From the NCBI GenBank assembly GCA_019925095.2, contig CM034398.1:11175001-11239000 (forward strand): a DNA stretch of 64,000 nt, in the 5' to 3' direction. Every line of letters starts with the position of its first letter. Position 1 is the first letter of the stretch. The position numbers and the translations under genes are program-made. The notes under the pieces were generated by a model. It was not told where the DNA came from. It saw nothing but the letters and a program-made list of their open reading frames with translations, and searched no databases. Source of the DNA: Dendrolimus kikuchii. Lineage: Eukaryota; Arthropoda; Insecta; Lepidoptera; Lasiocampidae. Shown in pieces: positions 42,301 to 52,934 of this stretch.

Positions 42301-45107
42301 TGTCCAATTTGACTTGACCTATATTTAACCTTATTTGTTAGTTTAAAGTATCTTGGATTTTAAGTAAATGGGACCCCCAATAACATTTCTGTTTATGGAA
42401 ATTAACAGAAGTGCAGTGAAATAAATTTGTGTGAAAAGAAAAAAAATAATTAATCTTCTTTTTTGTTTGATTAGTGACTATCTCGTTCTTTATCGATCCA
42501 CAGTTAATTCTAAGGTCAGATGTGGAAAAAAACAAGGTGACAATAGTAGGTTAAAAGGAAAATGAAAGAATGGAATGTTTGGAAATCTCATTCACCACTA
42601 GTTATTAAATATATCCTTTATTATAGGTATATATTTTTCATTCCAGAATCTTTAGGAAAATGGACAGCAGAAGGTCATAGGTGTATTTGGTTTAGAGTTA
42701 ATATAAGTGATGCATCCTTTGTCCCAATATTAGCACAGGTAAGATTGGTGTTTGATATTATGGAATTGATCATGAAAATTGTAGCTATCCTTGTCCAATA
42801 TCTTTATTCTACATGTAATACTACATATAGAATAATAATTTAATTACTCTTACCAACCTTATTAAAGCTGAATGTTAATAATTTTAGGTACGTTCTTTGT
42901 GTTCATGTGGTTTTCTAATAATTATGTGTTTTGTTAAGAAATTATGTATGCCACGTAGGAACACCATAACTATAATGACTCTAATCAGAGGCCTTACTCT
43001 CAAACATATTTCATCTTTCATTTTCGTCCGATCAGCCCGAAAGAGTCAATGAAATTTTAAATAGTAGAAATAAAGCATAAAGATTTCTTTAAATCAAATT
43101 GAATAAAGATTTTAATAAATAATAAAGTCTAGAACAAAAATAAATGGAACATACAATGGAAAATGCATTTAAATAAATAAACAACAAGCAAAAGATCTAA
43201 AACGAAAACGAGGGACGGAAGGACGAATGACATTTGAGGGTAAGCCCCTTTTTTAGAAAAAGTTTTAATCTTATAAAAATACATGAGATTATTTCAGAAT
43301 TTTTTACGTTGTTATTTATATGAAGACTTGATTATTAGAAAGGCTTTAATTTTCACCATGCCAGAGATGACTTTGTGATGATGTATAAATGGCTGCCAGT
43401 GAACTCTGAACCAAACCTGCCTCCTGCAAGTCACACTAACTTAGGAGTTGGAGCCATGGTTTTCAATAAAAAAAACCAATTACTGGCTATATCAGAGAAA
43501 CATTATGAATATCCCCATTGGAAATTACCTGGAGGCTATGTTGAAAGAGGTAAGTAGTATTTGTTTTTTTATTAAGTTAGAAATAGGTTCGCCTTTGAAG
43601 CTTATTGTTCAAGTAAATGTGTTTTCGAGAACAGATGCTAATTATTGCATTATATGAATTAACGCGATAGCATAAAGCATGTTCTAACTTGCTCCTCTAC
43701 AAAATATCTGTTCCATGAGGATTAAAGACATCCGGCTTGTATTTTTCAGCTAAAGTGCATTGGGATATTTACACACCCATTTTATTAATGTGTTCAACCT
43801 AAAATTCCACCAATTAAACCTATTTATTTTATTGTTTTCAACAAACAAAAAATATCTGCCTCATGTTTATTAATTCTGGTAAATAATAAAACTACATTTT
43901 AACGGTTTTAAGCGCGGTAATTTATTTGTTTTTGTTTTTCTGACCTTTCCGTTACAACGTTACAACGAAAACCATTAAAACGTAGTTTTATGTATACAAG
44001 TAGCGAAAACTTAAGAAAATATAATTCTGGTAAAGTTAAAATCTTTATTATTTACTAGCTTGTATCCACAGCTTCAGCTTATGTTATCCCCGGGAACCGT
44101 ACAAGTTTCCGGCACAAAAATGCCATTCCAGAATATAATCTATCTGTGTGCCAAATTTCATCCAGATCCGTTCAGTCGTTCTGGGGTGGTTGAGCAGCAA
44201 ACATCCATCTTAACTTTCACATTTACAATATCAGTATAGATTTCATTTAATTATCAGTGGTTTAATTAAAAATATTCTATGTATTCTTTTTTGTTTTCGA
44301 TTAAGATTGTTCTAAGTTACTTAGTTGTCACAAAGGTGTCGATTGGTTTGTGTCACGTAAAGCGATTTTATTTATGGTTCAACCAAATTGAATTAATTTC
44401 GTTGAGAAACAGAACTGAAAGAATATGACGTCCAATGACTCGATGTCATTGAATGTCAGCGGTTATCATAGGGGGGATGGCATGCTGATAGGGCGAGGGG
44501 AACGGAGCCACCGAAACTCGAACACACCCTAGGAAACACGATTAGCTGCAGGCTAACCTTAGGACGCCTATATTCTGCGAGAGCGTGCTATCACACCGAT
44601 CGAGGCGGCCTTAAAAGTAATCAAGATAAATGATTTCAGCATGGCTCTACTACGTAAGAATACATACTAAATTAAGAATGAATACTTTTGTGTCTTAAAT
44701 TTTTGAATCAAGCTTTAATCGCCTTTTTAGGTGAATATATTATAGACGCAGCTATCAGAGAGGTGAAAGAAGAGACAGGAGTAGACTCATCTTTTGAATC
44801 TCTCATCACTTTCCGGCACTCACACAACATGATGTTTGGAAACTCAGATATTTACGTCCTCCTAATGATGCAGGCGCTTACTGAGAAAATTGTAATATCT
44901 CAAAAAGAGATTAACGATTGTAAATGGATGGAGGTTGAGGAATACGTAAATCATCCACACGTACATGAATTTAATAGAGTCGTAATAGAAAAAGCTCTTC
45001 AGTATAAGAAAAGAAGATTAAAACTAAATCTCCAAAAGAGAACGTTCAAATGGGCGACACATGTAAGAGAAATGAGTTATTTATCGGTTGAAGATGTTGA
45101 TGATTGA
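39304..45107 (+). CDS. NUDT6-like Nudix hydrolase, gene 2 (5' end not found)
   Basis: Recognised exons are 39304-39440, 42647-42738, 43339-43549 and 44731-45107, with matching phases and GT-AG borders. Exons 2 and 3 have exactly the same lengths as in gene 1 (92 and 211 bp). The protein has the pre-Nudix domain ([48 protein letters not shown]) and a complete Nudix box (G-x5-E-x7-REVKEETGV, across the intron 3 junction). The C-terminus is VEDVDD. The first exon has no in-frame ATG and begins after a pyrimidine-rich acceptor, so an upstream exon, perhaps with a leader, must supply the start. Intron 1 contains a mariner pseudogene and minisatellites. A poly(A) signal AATAAA lies at 45182. Confidence 0.88.
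39705..39945 (+). repeat. Dispersed degenerate repeat in Nudix gene 2 intron 1
   Basis: Motifs in order are CCTTCCTCGATAAATGG, AACACTGAAAGAATTTTTC, CAGTAGTTCCTGAGATTAGC, a CAAACAAACAAAC run and ATATTAGTATAAG. It is the best match to the copy at 14655-14895. Confidence 0.68.
40330..40540. repeat. Degenerate minisatellite, CCAATTTTAG-type unit
   Basis: About 15 imperfect units of the form (T)AGTCCAATTTTAG follow one another, with variants such as CCAATATTATCCC. It sits just left of mariner copy c. Confidence 0.75.
40594..41881 (+). mobile_element. Mariner family 1, copy c (complete ends)
   Basis: The terminal inverted repeats TAGGTTGGGGAAAAAG (left) and CTTTTTCCCCAACCTA (right) are intact. 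The element lies in intron 1 of Nudix gene 2, in the sense orientation. Confidence 0.9.
40775..41801 (+). pseudogene. Mariner transposase with two stops and a frameshift
   Basis: It keeps the ATG start missing from copy b. It is disabled by TGG to TGA in the AQIWF motif (near 40912), by CAA to TAA after MKLK (41446-41448) and by one extra base near 41583 (CATCCAGCCG against CATCCACCG). The catalytic TGDEKW and HHDNARPH blocks are present. It is a non-functional sister of the copies at 11.1 and 16.5 kb. Confidence 0.88.
42003..42115. repeat. Minisatellite, TTTTGGTAG-type unit
   Basis: Nine- to ten-base units (TTTTGGTCA, TTTTGGTAG, TTTCGGTAG and similar) are repeated about 11 times. It lies just right of mariner copy c, in Nudix gene 2 intron 1. 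Confidence 0.75.
43889..43991. repeat. Dispersed repeat D copy 2 with inverted 22-bp ends
   Basis: The left end AAAACTACATTTTAACGG and the right end CCATTAAAACGTAGTTTT are inverted copies. The left half, including GGTTTTAAGCGCGGTAATTT, matches the reverse complement of 18373-18412. Confidence 0.6.
44055..44245 (+). repeat. Dispersed degenerate repeat in Nudix gene 2 intron 3
   Basis: It contains CTAGCTTGTATCCACAGC, GCCAAATTTCATCCAGATCC and ends ATATCAGTATAGATT. The downstream stretch 44400-44640 is more GC-rich but unrecognised. Confidence 0.6.
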
Positions 45108-46060
45108 TGTGTGTAGTGAATTTCGGGACGAAAATATTTTTTTTAAATATTTTTATTAGGATGTTGTTATATATTATACGCAATAAATATTATGGGTTTT
45201 TTTTAGAAACTAAAATATCCATGAGTTTTATTTAGAAGCTAAATGGGGGGAACATATATTTAATGGTTTGATTAATATCAATGTCATCTGTGGATGCTTA
45301 CAAATACTTTAACTACCTTACTTACCTGTACCTACCGTTCTAATTTGGATGATAATTAAAAGTACAATATGTTAACCCCCTAATAGAAGTAAAATAAACC
45401 GACATTTAATAGGCAATTTTAGTCAAAGGGCACTTAATAAGCTAATGGTTGCAGAATTTAGTCATATTTCATATAACAATTATTAATTCAAAAACATTTT
45501 CAACTTTAATTACATATATCTCTTTTTGTTTTCATAATATCATACGAGAAACGTTGAATATGTACTTAACAGCGTTTTATGAAAAATATTTAAAAATTAT
45601 GTGGAGCACGTACGTTTGGAGGAACATTGATCTTGTGTATAGAATTGTTTACGAGATTGTAACACGTCACTCTTATTATGTTCCAAGTGAATCCAAAGCC
45701 ATCTGTGATTATATTCCTTTGCATATGAGTTTACTTAAGTCGTCGCATACACACAATTGCTGTTAATAATACAAAGAAGCAGCGGATGAACATCATTTAA
45801 TTTTATGATTCACCATTGTTTTAAATTGAAAAACGCTTCGTGGACACGTAATAGCCGAGATAGCAAACGTATTTTTAGGAATTTCGAGGTTGATAACAAA
45901 AGAACACAAAAAGCTGATCCTCTTTGTATGTTAAATACGACAGATGTATAATTATGTAATGTTTTTATCCCAAACCGTGTAAATAACTTAAAAGCAGTAG
46001 GTAGATGTAGGAAAACTGTCTTGAACGGTGATATTGTTTGTTTAAATAATTTTGACATAA
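45108..46060. other. 3' flank of Nudix gene 2
   Basis: The poly(A) signal AATAAA at 45182-45187 is 75 nt after the stop. A 105-codon frame at 45449-45766 has no family motif and I do not call it. Confidence 0.45.
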
Positions 46061-46071
46061 TAATTTGGCGA

Positions 46072-46165
46072 GTGAGGTGTGTAAGAATAAGCCTAAATGG
46101 CACTCTGTTGTCTGTGCCTACCCCGCAAGGGAGCTGGCGTGAAGTTATGTATGTATGTATGTATG
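46072..46165 (+). mobile_element. RTE-like LINE, 94-bp 3' end with 11-bp TSD
   Basis: The direct repeat TAATTTGGCGA is at 46061-46071 and 46166-46176. The insert has the final codons (GTGAGGTGTGTAAG ... CGCAAGGGAGCTGGCGTGA) and the ATGT tail. Confidence 0.9.
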
Positions 46166-46757
46166 TAATTTGGCGAATTGTGTGTTGTCCATACAAATTA
46201 ATCGATATTTTTAAATGTGAATTTGCTCAGTTTCATGTAATGATCAATCTGTTGTTGCAGAAGAAAAAAATGTGAGAATTAAGTAGGTCAAATGCACTAA
46301 TTGTATGTTTAGCCACTAGCTTTTTCTCTTACTGTCACAGTAAAAGAATACACTACACATGTAAGTTTAGCCAAAAAATCTATCGTAACATCTGCTTATT
46401 ATTGCATCTTTGCTCAATTTACTCCATTTTACATAACGCCTGATGTTACTTATTGTAAATCAATTGGAACCGTACACAATATAAATAAACCAGTTTATGT
46501 TATAAAATTATAATTTTGCATTAATTGCACAACCATAGAGTAATATTATATTATACTGAGATAATCAAATATAAAGTAGCGAACTTTAATATTGGTAAAG
46601 AGGACAATTAAAATTACAATATAAAAATTGCAAAAATATATTAGTGATATATAGAAATCGGCAAACAATATGATGCGGTAGCGGAATTGAATAAATAGGG
46701 GTGAAACATAATGGATTCACCACAGAACAATAAATCAGACATTCAAATTTATTAGTC

Positions 46758-47676
46758 TAAGGGCCTGTTTCACAAAGTCCAAATAAAGTTCCCAATAAGC
46801 TACTTGCAGATTATTTATCGAATAAAGACAACGTTTGCGTTTCATAATTGATAAATAGCACTAACTGGCAAATAAAGTACCCTGTAAACTGTATGTCAGA
46901 TCAAGTGGCCAATAGCAAGTCTATCTGCCATATAAATTAGTCGACAGCCATAACATATGGTTGACAGCTGTGATTCGAACAATTACTGTTGAAAATTTTG
47001 TTTTTTTATGAAGATATTTGTAAAATGCAAATATTTGATACAGTTGAAGATGAATTAGATGATTTTATGTATCATTTAACTGGAACGCATTAATTATTTG
47101 CAAGCATTGGATGATACCTACCGACTTTAGGATAAGATAGATAGATAGATGACTTACTAAAGATGCTGTAGTTTATTTATATTTATTAATTATTATTGAA
47201 TATAATGTAACGAAACAATGTCTGAAATTACACCAATACTGCAAACATTCGTTTATGTTGCAACTTTCACGTTTGTTCATTTTAGAAAGACGTTCCGTTT
47301 ACAGTAATACAAAAAATAATGTATATGTTATTTTGATCAATGTAAATTAAGGGATGACATATTTCAAGCTGTATTTATATAGAATGTATAAAAAATTGTA
47401 TAAAATGTACACTAAAATGATTAAAACATATTTTCACGTGTATTTCCAACATAGAATGCATTTCTTAATATATGTATTTCGTAAAACAGAGCTACAAAAT
47501 GCGACGTTGCTAAACCTACCAACTAGTAAGTGGTAAATAGCTATGTGCCAAATAAATTTATAGGTAAGATGATGGTGAAACGCAATCAGGACTAACCAGA
47601 AATTTTATGTGCCAAATAATTAATTTGTTAAGTAGCTATTGGGTACTTTACTTGTACATTGTGAAACAGACCCTTA
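46758..47676. mobile_element. Harbinger-like TIR element, 0.92 kb, non-autonomous
   Basis: The ends are inverted: TAAGGGCCTGTTTCACAA at the left, and TTGTGAAACAGACCCTTA at the right, with further pairing to CCCAATA and GCTACTT about 50 bp in. A GGGCCTGTTTCAC start with a short TA or TWA target is typical of PIF/Harbinger and ISL2EU elements. The interior has no transposase, only weak AT-rich frames. Copies of CCAAATAA-like words recur inside the ends. Confidence 0.72.
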
Positions 47677-48136
47677 GAAGGGTAAATAGATTCACGCGTA
47701 GATGGTTGCCATCTTTGATCAAGATGTTTGCCGGTAACTATCACATAGTGCGTACTTAAATCTTTATATTAAGTGATAAAAATATATTCATTCATAATAC
47801 TAATTAATGTGGTCTAGATTAATACGTTGCAGTGTTGAAGATCGTTCGATGGCGGTAGAAACCACTAATTTTCTTTCTAAGTTATAAGATTGAATTATTT
47901 AAAGGGCTTTGTAGTGTTTGCCTCGGGACAATATAGCCTAGGAAAGAAGAAACGTGGAATTTCTTTCCAAGATATCAGTAAAGATTTTCCTTTTGATTTA
48001 GTCAATGAAGGTATCTGTAAAGAAAAAAAACTTGATTAGTAATAAAATAAGATAACGCAATCAGCGTTAGATAATGGGCTGTTGAAGTTGATAAGGTACC
48101 GATTTAAAAATTGTAGTCTATATCCATATACTAATT
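47677..48136. other. Intergenic, nothing recognised
   Basis: AT-rich sequence without recognisable genes or repeats. Confidence 0.4.
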
Positions 48137-48305
48137 TATTAATATAACATCAACCTATAAACGTCCCACTTCTTGGCTCAGACATCCCCGTTTTACCGGG
48201 CCGGGCAATGCACTCGCCACGCTGCTTTAGTGGAGTGCCGGTTTCACACATCGGTAATCTCGCGTGCAAGTTTTCCCACGATGTTTTACTTTATCGCCAG
48301 CATGT
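48137..48305 (-). mobile_element. SINE or RTE-type 3' end fragment
   Basis: In reverse complement it reads AACTTGCACGCGAGATTACC, GTGTGAAACCGGCACTCC, a GGCGAGTGCATTGCCC block and AAGAAGTGGGACGTTTATAG. This is the layout of the 3' ends shared by lepidopteran SINEs and their partner LINEs. Confidence 0.6.
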
Positions 48306-48689
48306 GATAATTTGGAGCGAAACTCCGAATTTCATTATTTGCAGCGGCTCTATTTGAAGTTGTGGTGATTTTTTGCAATGTTCGCCGTGACAAAATATAT
48401 TTGGATAGCGATTAATAGATAAAAATGACATAATAAAATACTTTGATACGCTTAAACGAAATCGTGGATAATTGATTTTAGAAATTTATTATTTTCATTA
48501 TTTTATATATGTAGGTAGGTAGGTATTTTTGTTGCATTGATGATGGATGATGAGATGATGGTAATAATATAGATGGAGATGATAATAATACTCACTATGT
48601 TTTGCTACGATTCTTGTAAAAGTTTTGTAAGAATCCTTTAATTGTGTGAACGTTTTATTTTTAAATAAAAATTAGAAATGCATAGCCAA

Positions 48690-48985
48690 CGAAGCCGTGA
48701 TAACTTAATGGTCAATGTACTCGCGTCAGAAATGACGGGTATTCGAATCCTGGCCGGAAAGCAAGCACCACTTAGGCAGTTTTCTTAACATATATACATA
48801 TTGCTACAATTACCACGTGCTAACGGCGTAGTAAAACATCGTGATGAAACCTGCACGTCAAGATAACCGATTTGTCAAACCCGCCAGACCGTCTTGGACA
48901 AGAGTGCTGGATATTTTACTATACAATGCAACTTTGGGAGGGGTATAGACATCGAGGCCCACCCTAAGGCCCTTTTGTTATTATG
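48690..48985 (+). mobile_element. tRNA-derived SINE, second copy
   Basis: The head (AGCCGTGATAACTTAATGG, and TATTCGAATCCTGGCCGG as B-box region) and the body (TACCACGTGCTAACGGCG, AACCTGCACGTCAAGATAAC) match the copy at 4873-5166. The 3' tail is more diverged (CGAGGCCCACCCTAAGGCCC). Confidence 0.72.
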
Positions 48986-49540
48986 AATTTAATAGTGATT
49001 TTTATCCGATTTTTTTATAAGCACGAAAATGTTCCATGATATAGATTAGAAGGCTAGGAGCTCACTTCGCGTTGCTCCCACCTTAGCTTCCGTAGTTTTT
49101 TTTTTTTTATAACCACCTAAAATTCATTTTATATTTTAAATCAGAACAGCGATATTAGTGAAAAAAGGGGTTTGTATTCCTCCCCTCCCCCACCCATTAC
49201 TTATAGTAAATTAGCCCCATTTCTATATTTGATATTAAAATATTGTCAACCTTGTAATTATATATGCAATACGTAATTTATAAGATTACATTGCTATGTA
49301 GTATTAAAATCGAATGAGACGTTTAACCTTAAGACACGTAGCTCATAGGAAGGAGTTAATTATCTTATATTTCCTTTGTACGTATGACAGAACGAAATTC
49401 GTGGTATTTTGATAATTCAAAGTGAGTAAATATGCATAATGTGTCTACGTACACTAGTATAGTGTTTAAATAGAACGGGGTATGAAACATTGATAAGTAA
49501 ACGTTTAGTTATTAGTTTCCGAAAAATTAAAGACTAGCAT
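48986..49540. other. Intergenic, nothing recognised
   Basis: AT-rich, with a T run near 49096 and a C-rich patch at 49180. No gene is seen. Confidence 0.4.
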
Positions 49541-49544
49541 TAAG

Positions 49545-49593
49545 GTAGGTCCCTTTTCCAGGGTCGCTATGCGACCTTGGAAAAGGGACCTAC
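49545..49593. repeat. Near-perfect hairpin, 23-bp stem and 3-nt loop
   Basis: GTAGGTCCCTTTTCCAGGG pairs with CCTTGGAAAAGGGACCTAC, continuing to TCGC-TAT-GCGA. Only one position is not Watson-Crick (a G-T pair). The loop is too short for a microRNA precursor. Confidence 0.9.
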
Positions 49594-49898
49594 TGTGTTT
49601 GGCAATAACGAAACCCCTATAAAATCACATCCGTCAAGGACACAGCAATTTTTTCGAAGACTTGTTTTTAAACATCCGCGCTAATCCCAACATACTGGCG
49701 CGGACGTTTAAAAAAAATTCAGAAACATTACTAGACTTTACCATACAATTTTGCTAGCAAAACTATCCTGTTTTCTGGGATGAATGTATGATGAATTATA
49801 TTTATGCCTATTATCAAAATTTGAAATAAGTTCAGATAACATGCATTAACAGTTGATCTTCTATATGCCTACTATGTAACGAATATTAGTGACTGTAT

Positions 49899-50097
49899 TG
49901 AAGTGAAACTTCTATATAGACGGGGGTCTTAAGATTTTTCTGTCACGAAAAGGCGTTACCGTCGCGTGGAAGAGCGGCATAAATTTAGACTAGACGTGGT
50001 GAGAGGCGGCATAATCTTAGAGTAGACTATCGATGTTTTATTGGTTCCGGATCCGGTTCCGGTTTTTCCACTTGTCCGTTGAAGTTTCACTTCTACT
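49899..50097. mobile_element. 200-bp MITE with GAAGTGAAACTTC ends
   Basis: The ends GAAGTGAAACTTC (left) and GAAGTTTCACTTC (right) are inverted. The interior is GC-richer and non-coding. A related right end, in the opposite orientation, is at 57984-58012. Confidence 0.65.
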
Positions 50098-50671
50098 ATG
50101 TGTCCCAGCACTCGTTTCGATTTTTTGATGTTTGCTTCCTCGCGGCCTTGGGAGTAAACCGGTTGTTTTAAAAAGTGTATCTATGTACTATATATGTACT
50201 TTCGTTCCCGAGGTGGAATACAGCATAATTTAATGACCCGTTACCTATATTTTACGCCATTCGTTTTACTATTGGTCAAAATTTGACATAAACGTCATGC
50301 AGGTAGTGTAAAAATTTATCCGATGGTAGGTCAAATGAATGTGTAGCAGGATATAGAAACCGGCCATAAATGGGTAATGTAATTATTTCAATGGGTTAGG
50401 GATCCGAAGTTTATGCGGGCAAAGTTAATGAACCGATATCATGGCATTTGATATAATTGTATGTAATTTCCATAACAGGGATAAACCTAATATTGATACC
50501 TGTAATCTCAATCGTTGTAAGGAACAAATAATCATTTTTACGTAAAATAAATGTAACTATTTTTTTACACAACGAGCAGATACTTTTTTCATAGATTAAT
50601 AATTGAATTTTAAAATTGTTGAGGGTAACTTTTAACTTTAATGAAAAATTCGTTTATTAATGTAAGAATAA
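50098..50671. other. Intergenic with palindromic MITE family E copy 3 at 50233-50378
   Basis: The MITE has CTATATTTTACGCCATTCG and GGATATAGAAACCGGCC at its ends and TATTGGTCAAAATTTGACAT near the centre. Nothing else is recognised. Confidence 0.6.
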
Positions 50672-51025
50672 TAAGAAAAATGGGAGTGGCGAGTCACAGT
50701 CTTCCCATTTTTCCATGGTCCCCGAACATAGCGACGGGCAGACGCCATAGTCCCCATATTCCCAGACCCCTAGTACCATTCATAGTTCACCCCAATAGCC
50801 CAGTTCTTTTTGTCATAATTTCCTACAATAGTCCTACACTTGCCGGTTCTTGTCCTTGGGTGCATTACTGTGTGGTGTAGACAGGGATAATCGCCGGTCA
50901 GTGTTACGCCACATTTACACTAAATTTGTCAAGGGGCCTCTACGTATGGGCCTTCCCATGGCCCCACGCAAGCCCTCCAAAAGTCCGGGCCATTTTCATG
51001 GGCCGTGGTCTTCCAAAACATACAA
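50672..51025 (+). repeat. Dispersed non-coding repeat family A, copy 3 (3' part)
   Basis: It starts at GGAGTGGCGAGTCAC and runs to AAAAGTCCGGGCCATTTTCA, so it corresponds to the right two thirds of the copy at 29.7 kb. It is not accompanied by RTE-like sequence here. Confidence 0.75.
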
Positions 51026-52356
51026 AGAAATAAAATAAATAATATTATTTGCCGTTTTAAAAAATAATTATACTTTATGAAAATTGAGATTATAGGTAGG
51101 TATCGGTATCGCCTAATGGCATGAAAAGTATTATTTGTCCCGAAAATTGGGATTTTGTCCATGAGATCTTTAGAGCCGAAATTGACGCCTGTCAATTGAA
51201 TGTGCCCATCATCTTAAAATTTGAAATTATGTACTTTTGATAACGGAATGACCATAATAAAGGCTATTTTAATTATCATTTTGATACACTATTAAATGCA
51301 GTAGTTCAAGTTTAAATTTCTAAAAAGCAAAAACATGATTAATAAATTGTTATTACAATATAACAATTTCTAGAAGAATGATGTTTACAAACAAGATGAA
51401 CTCAGGTTGTTTATATTTTTAAGAACATATTCTGTAAAAAATATTAAGTATAATGTTTTTTCTGTGCAACAAGTCGCTACCAAATAGTGCTTCTTGTCTC
51501 TGATTTGATGATTATGTTGGGATACGAATTGGAAATTTACGCGAGTTAATCCACATGAAAAGCTTTTATAGACTACTAAATCATGTTACTGAAGACTAGA
51601 TTAACTGGATACGTGTACCAATACACGCTTAAAACTGAAACCATAAAATGTAACGCGATAATGCAATTCTTTTCCAGCTTCACACTGGCCACTTTTTGTA
51701 TCACGTAACTACAATGATAATTGGGAAAGCAATAGTTACTAAAATGTTCTACGTGACAATATATATAGTGCTAGTCTTTGCGAAATGTTTTGAAAATAAA
51801 TGTTTGTACTAATGTTTAATAATTTAAGAATATTATCATTAACATAATAATAAAGAAACAAAAAGGCATGCAATTTAATTTATACAAAATAACTATCCCA
51901 CGGGAACTCTTTAATTTTTCGCGATCAAAAGTATCCTAGATGTTGACCAGGGATATAAACTACCACCATACAAAATTTCATTTAAATTGGTCCAGTCGTT
52001 TCGGAGATTAGCCCGTACAAAAAGACAAACAGAGCAACAAAAAATTAGAAAAAATCTAAATTAGTTCTATTTCACTTCTTACATCCTCCTGACTAGGCTT
52101 TTAGCATTTTTGTTCATTGTACAGAAATTCGACCTCTACAGTTTTATTATATGTATAGATTATTTGTTATTGTTAACCATAAGAGGGTAACTAATCTTTT
52201 TATCCTAAACATATTTTATAAACATTATAATGTAATAGTAATAAAGCCAAAGTCAAATTTTAACAAATAATACTATTAAGTTTGAAGATTTTTTCAATAG
52301 CAAACCAGTCTCAAGTCATCGATGTTAAAAGTAAAAAAACTTATGTTAGCACTGAC
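51026..52356. other. Intergenic or intronic, with a dispersed repeat at 51888-52160
   Basis: The repeat has TATCCCACGGGAACTC, CCAGGGATATAAACTACC, GTCCAGTCGTTTCGGAGATT and ends ATGTATAGATT. If the exon at 52357-52467 is real, this stretch is its first intron. I found no second exon. Confidence 0.45.
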
Positions 52357-52467
52357 CTGTGTTTCACCACCTTTCGTGTCCTTTAAGGTGAAATATAACG
52401 AGAAACTCAAAAACATTAATTTGAGTGTAATAGCCACAGTAACCACTATTAAAAATGCATAAGTCAT
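52357..52467 (-). CDS. Candidate first coding exon of an unidentified gene
   Basis: On the minus strand CCACC precedes an ATG at 52467. The following 37 codons start with a hydrophobic segment (AFLIVVTVAITL, LMFLSFSLYF) and end TKGGETQ at a CAG/GTCAGT donor. The 27 hydrophobic residues look like a signal peptide or signal anchor. The CpG-richer stretch 52490-52620 just upstream resembles a promoter or 5' UTR. No downstream exon was found in 46-52 kb, so the product is unknown; the next exon may be outside the window. The call rests on the Kozak-like context, the hydrophobic start and the donor site only. Confidence 0.45.
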
Positions 52468-52934
52468 GGTGGATTAGATGATTTCAAATAAGTTTAACAA
52501 TATGCCACTGCGCCGACGCTGATGTTTGTGCGAGGTTCGACACAAACACGACAACTACCAACTTACGACATCGGAGCGGTTGTGTTGACTTTTTTATCGA
52601 AGTCAACTTCGGCGGCGCATGTGTATTAACAAATAAGTAGAAGTGCCACGTAAATTATAGTTTGTTTATATTTTTTTTAATACTATCCAAATTAAATTAA
52701 TTAACTATATAGCAGTAATAAATTAACTTTGACATTTGCGATAGTAACGTAATTGATGATGATAATTATGGGTTAGCTATTTAATATGGTAGGAATAAAT
52801 AAATGTTTATTTATTTTCTCCCTTAAACAATAAAGTAACAAAAAAAAAATTGCGTAATAATAAAAATGCTATGAATGTAATGCTATTACTCTATTATACT
52901 ATACTATTTTAGTAGATACGATTTCTTAGATTAC

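Noticed and set aside
33765..44245. Shared intronic repeat as proof that the Nudix introns were duplicated together
   Set aside because: The repeat belongs to a dispersed family and lies in opposite orientation relative to the two genes, so the insertions are independent.
45449..45766. 105-codon gene downstream of Nudix gene 2
   Set aside because: No recognisable domain; the frame lies in AT-rich sequence after a poly(A) signal.
49545..49593. microRNA precursor
   Set aside because: The loop of three bases is too short and the stem has no flanking precursor structure.
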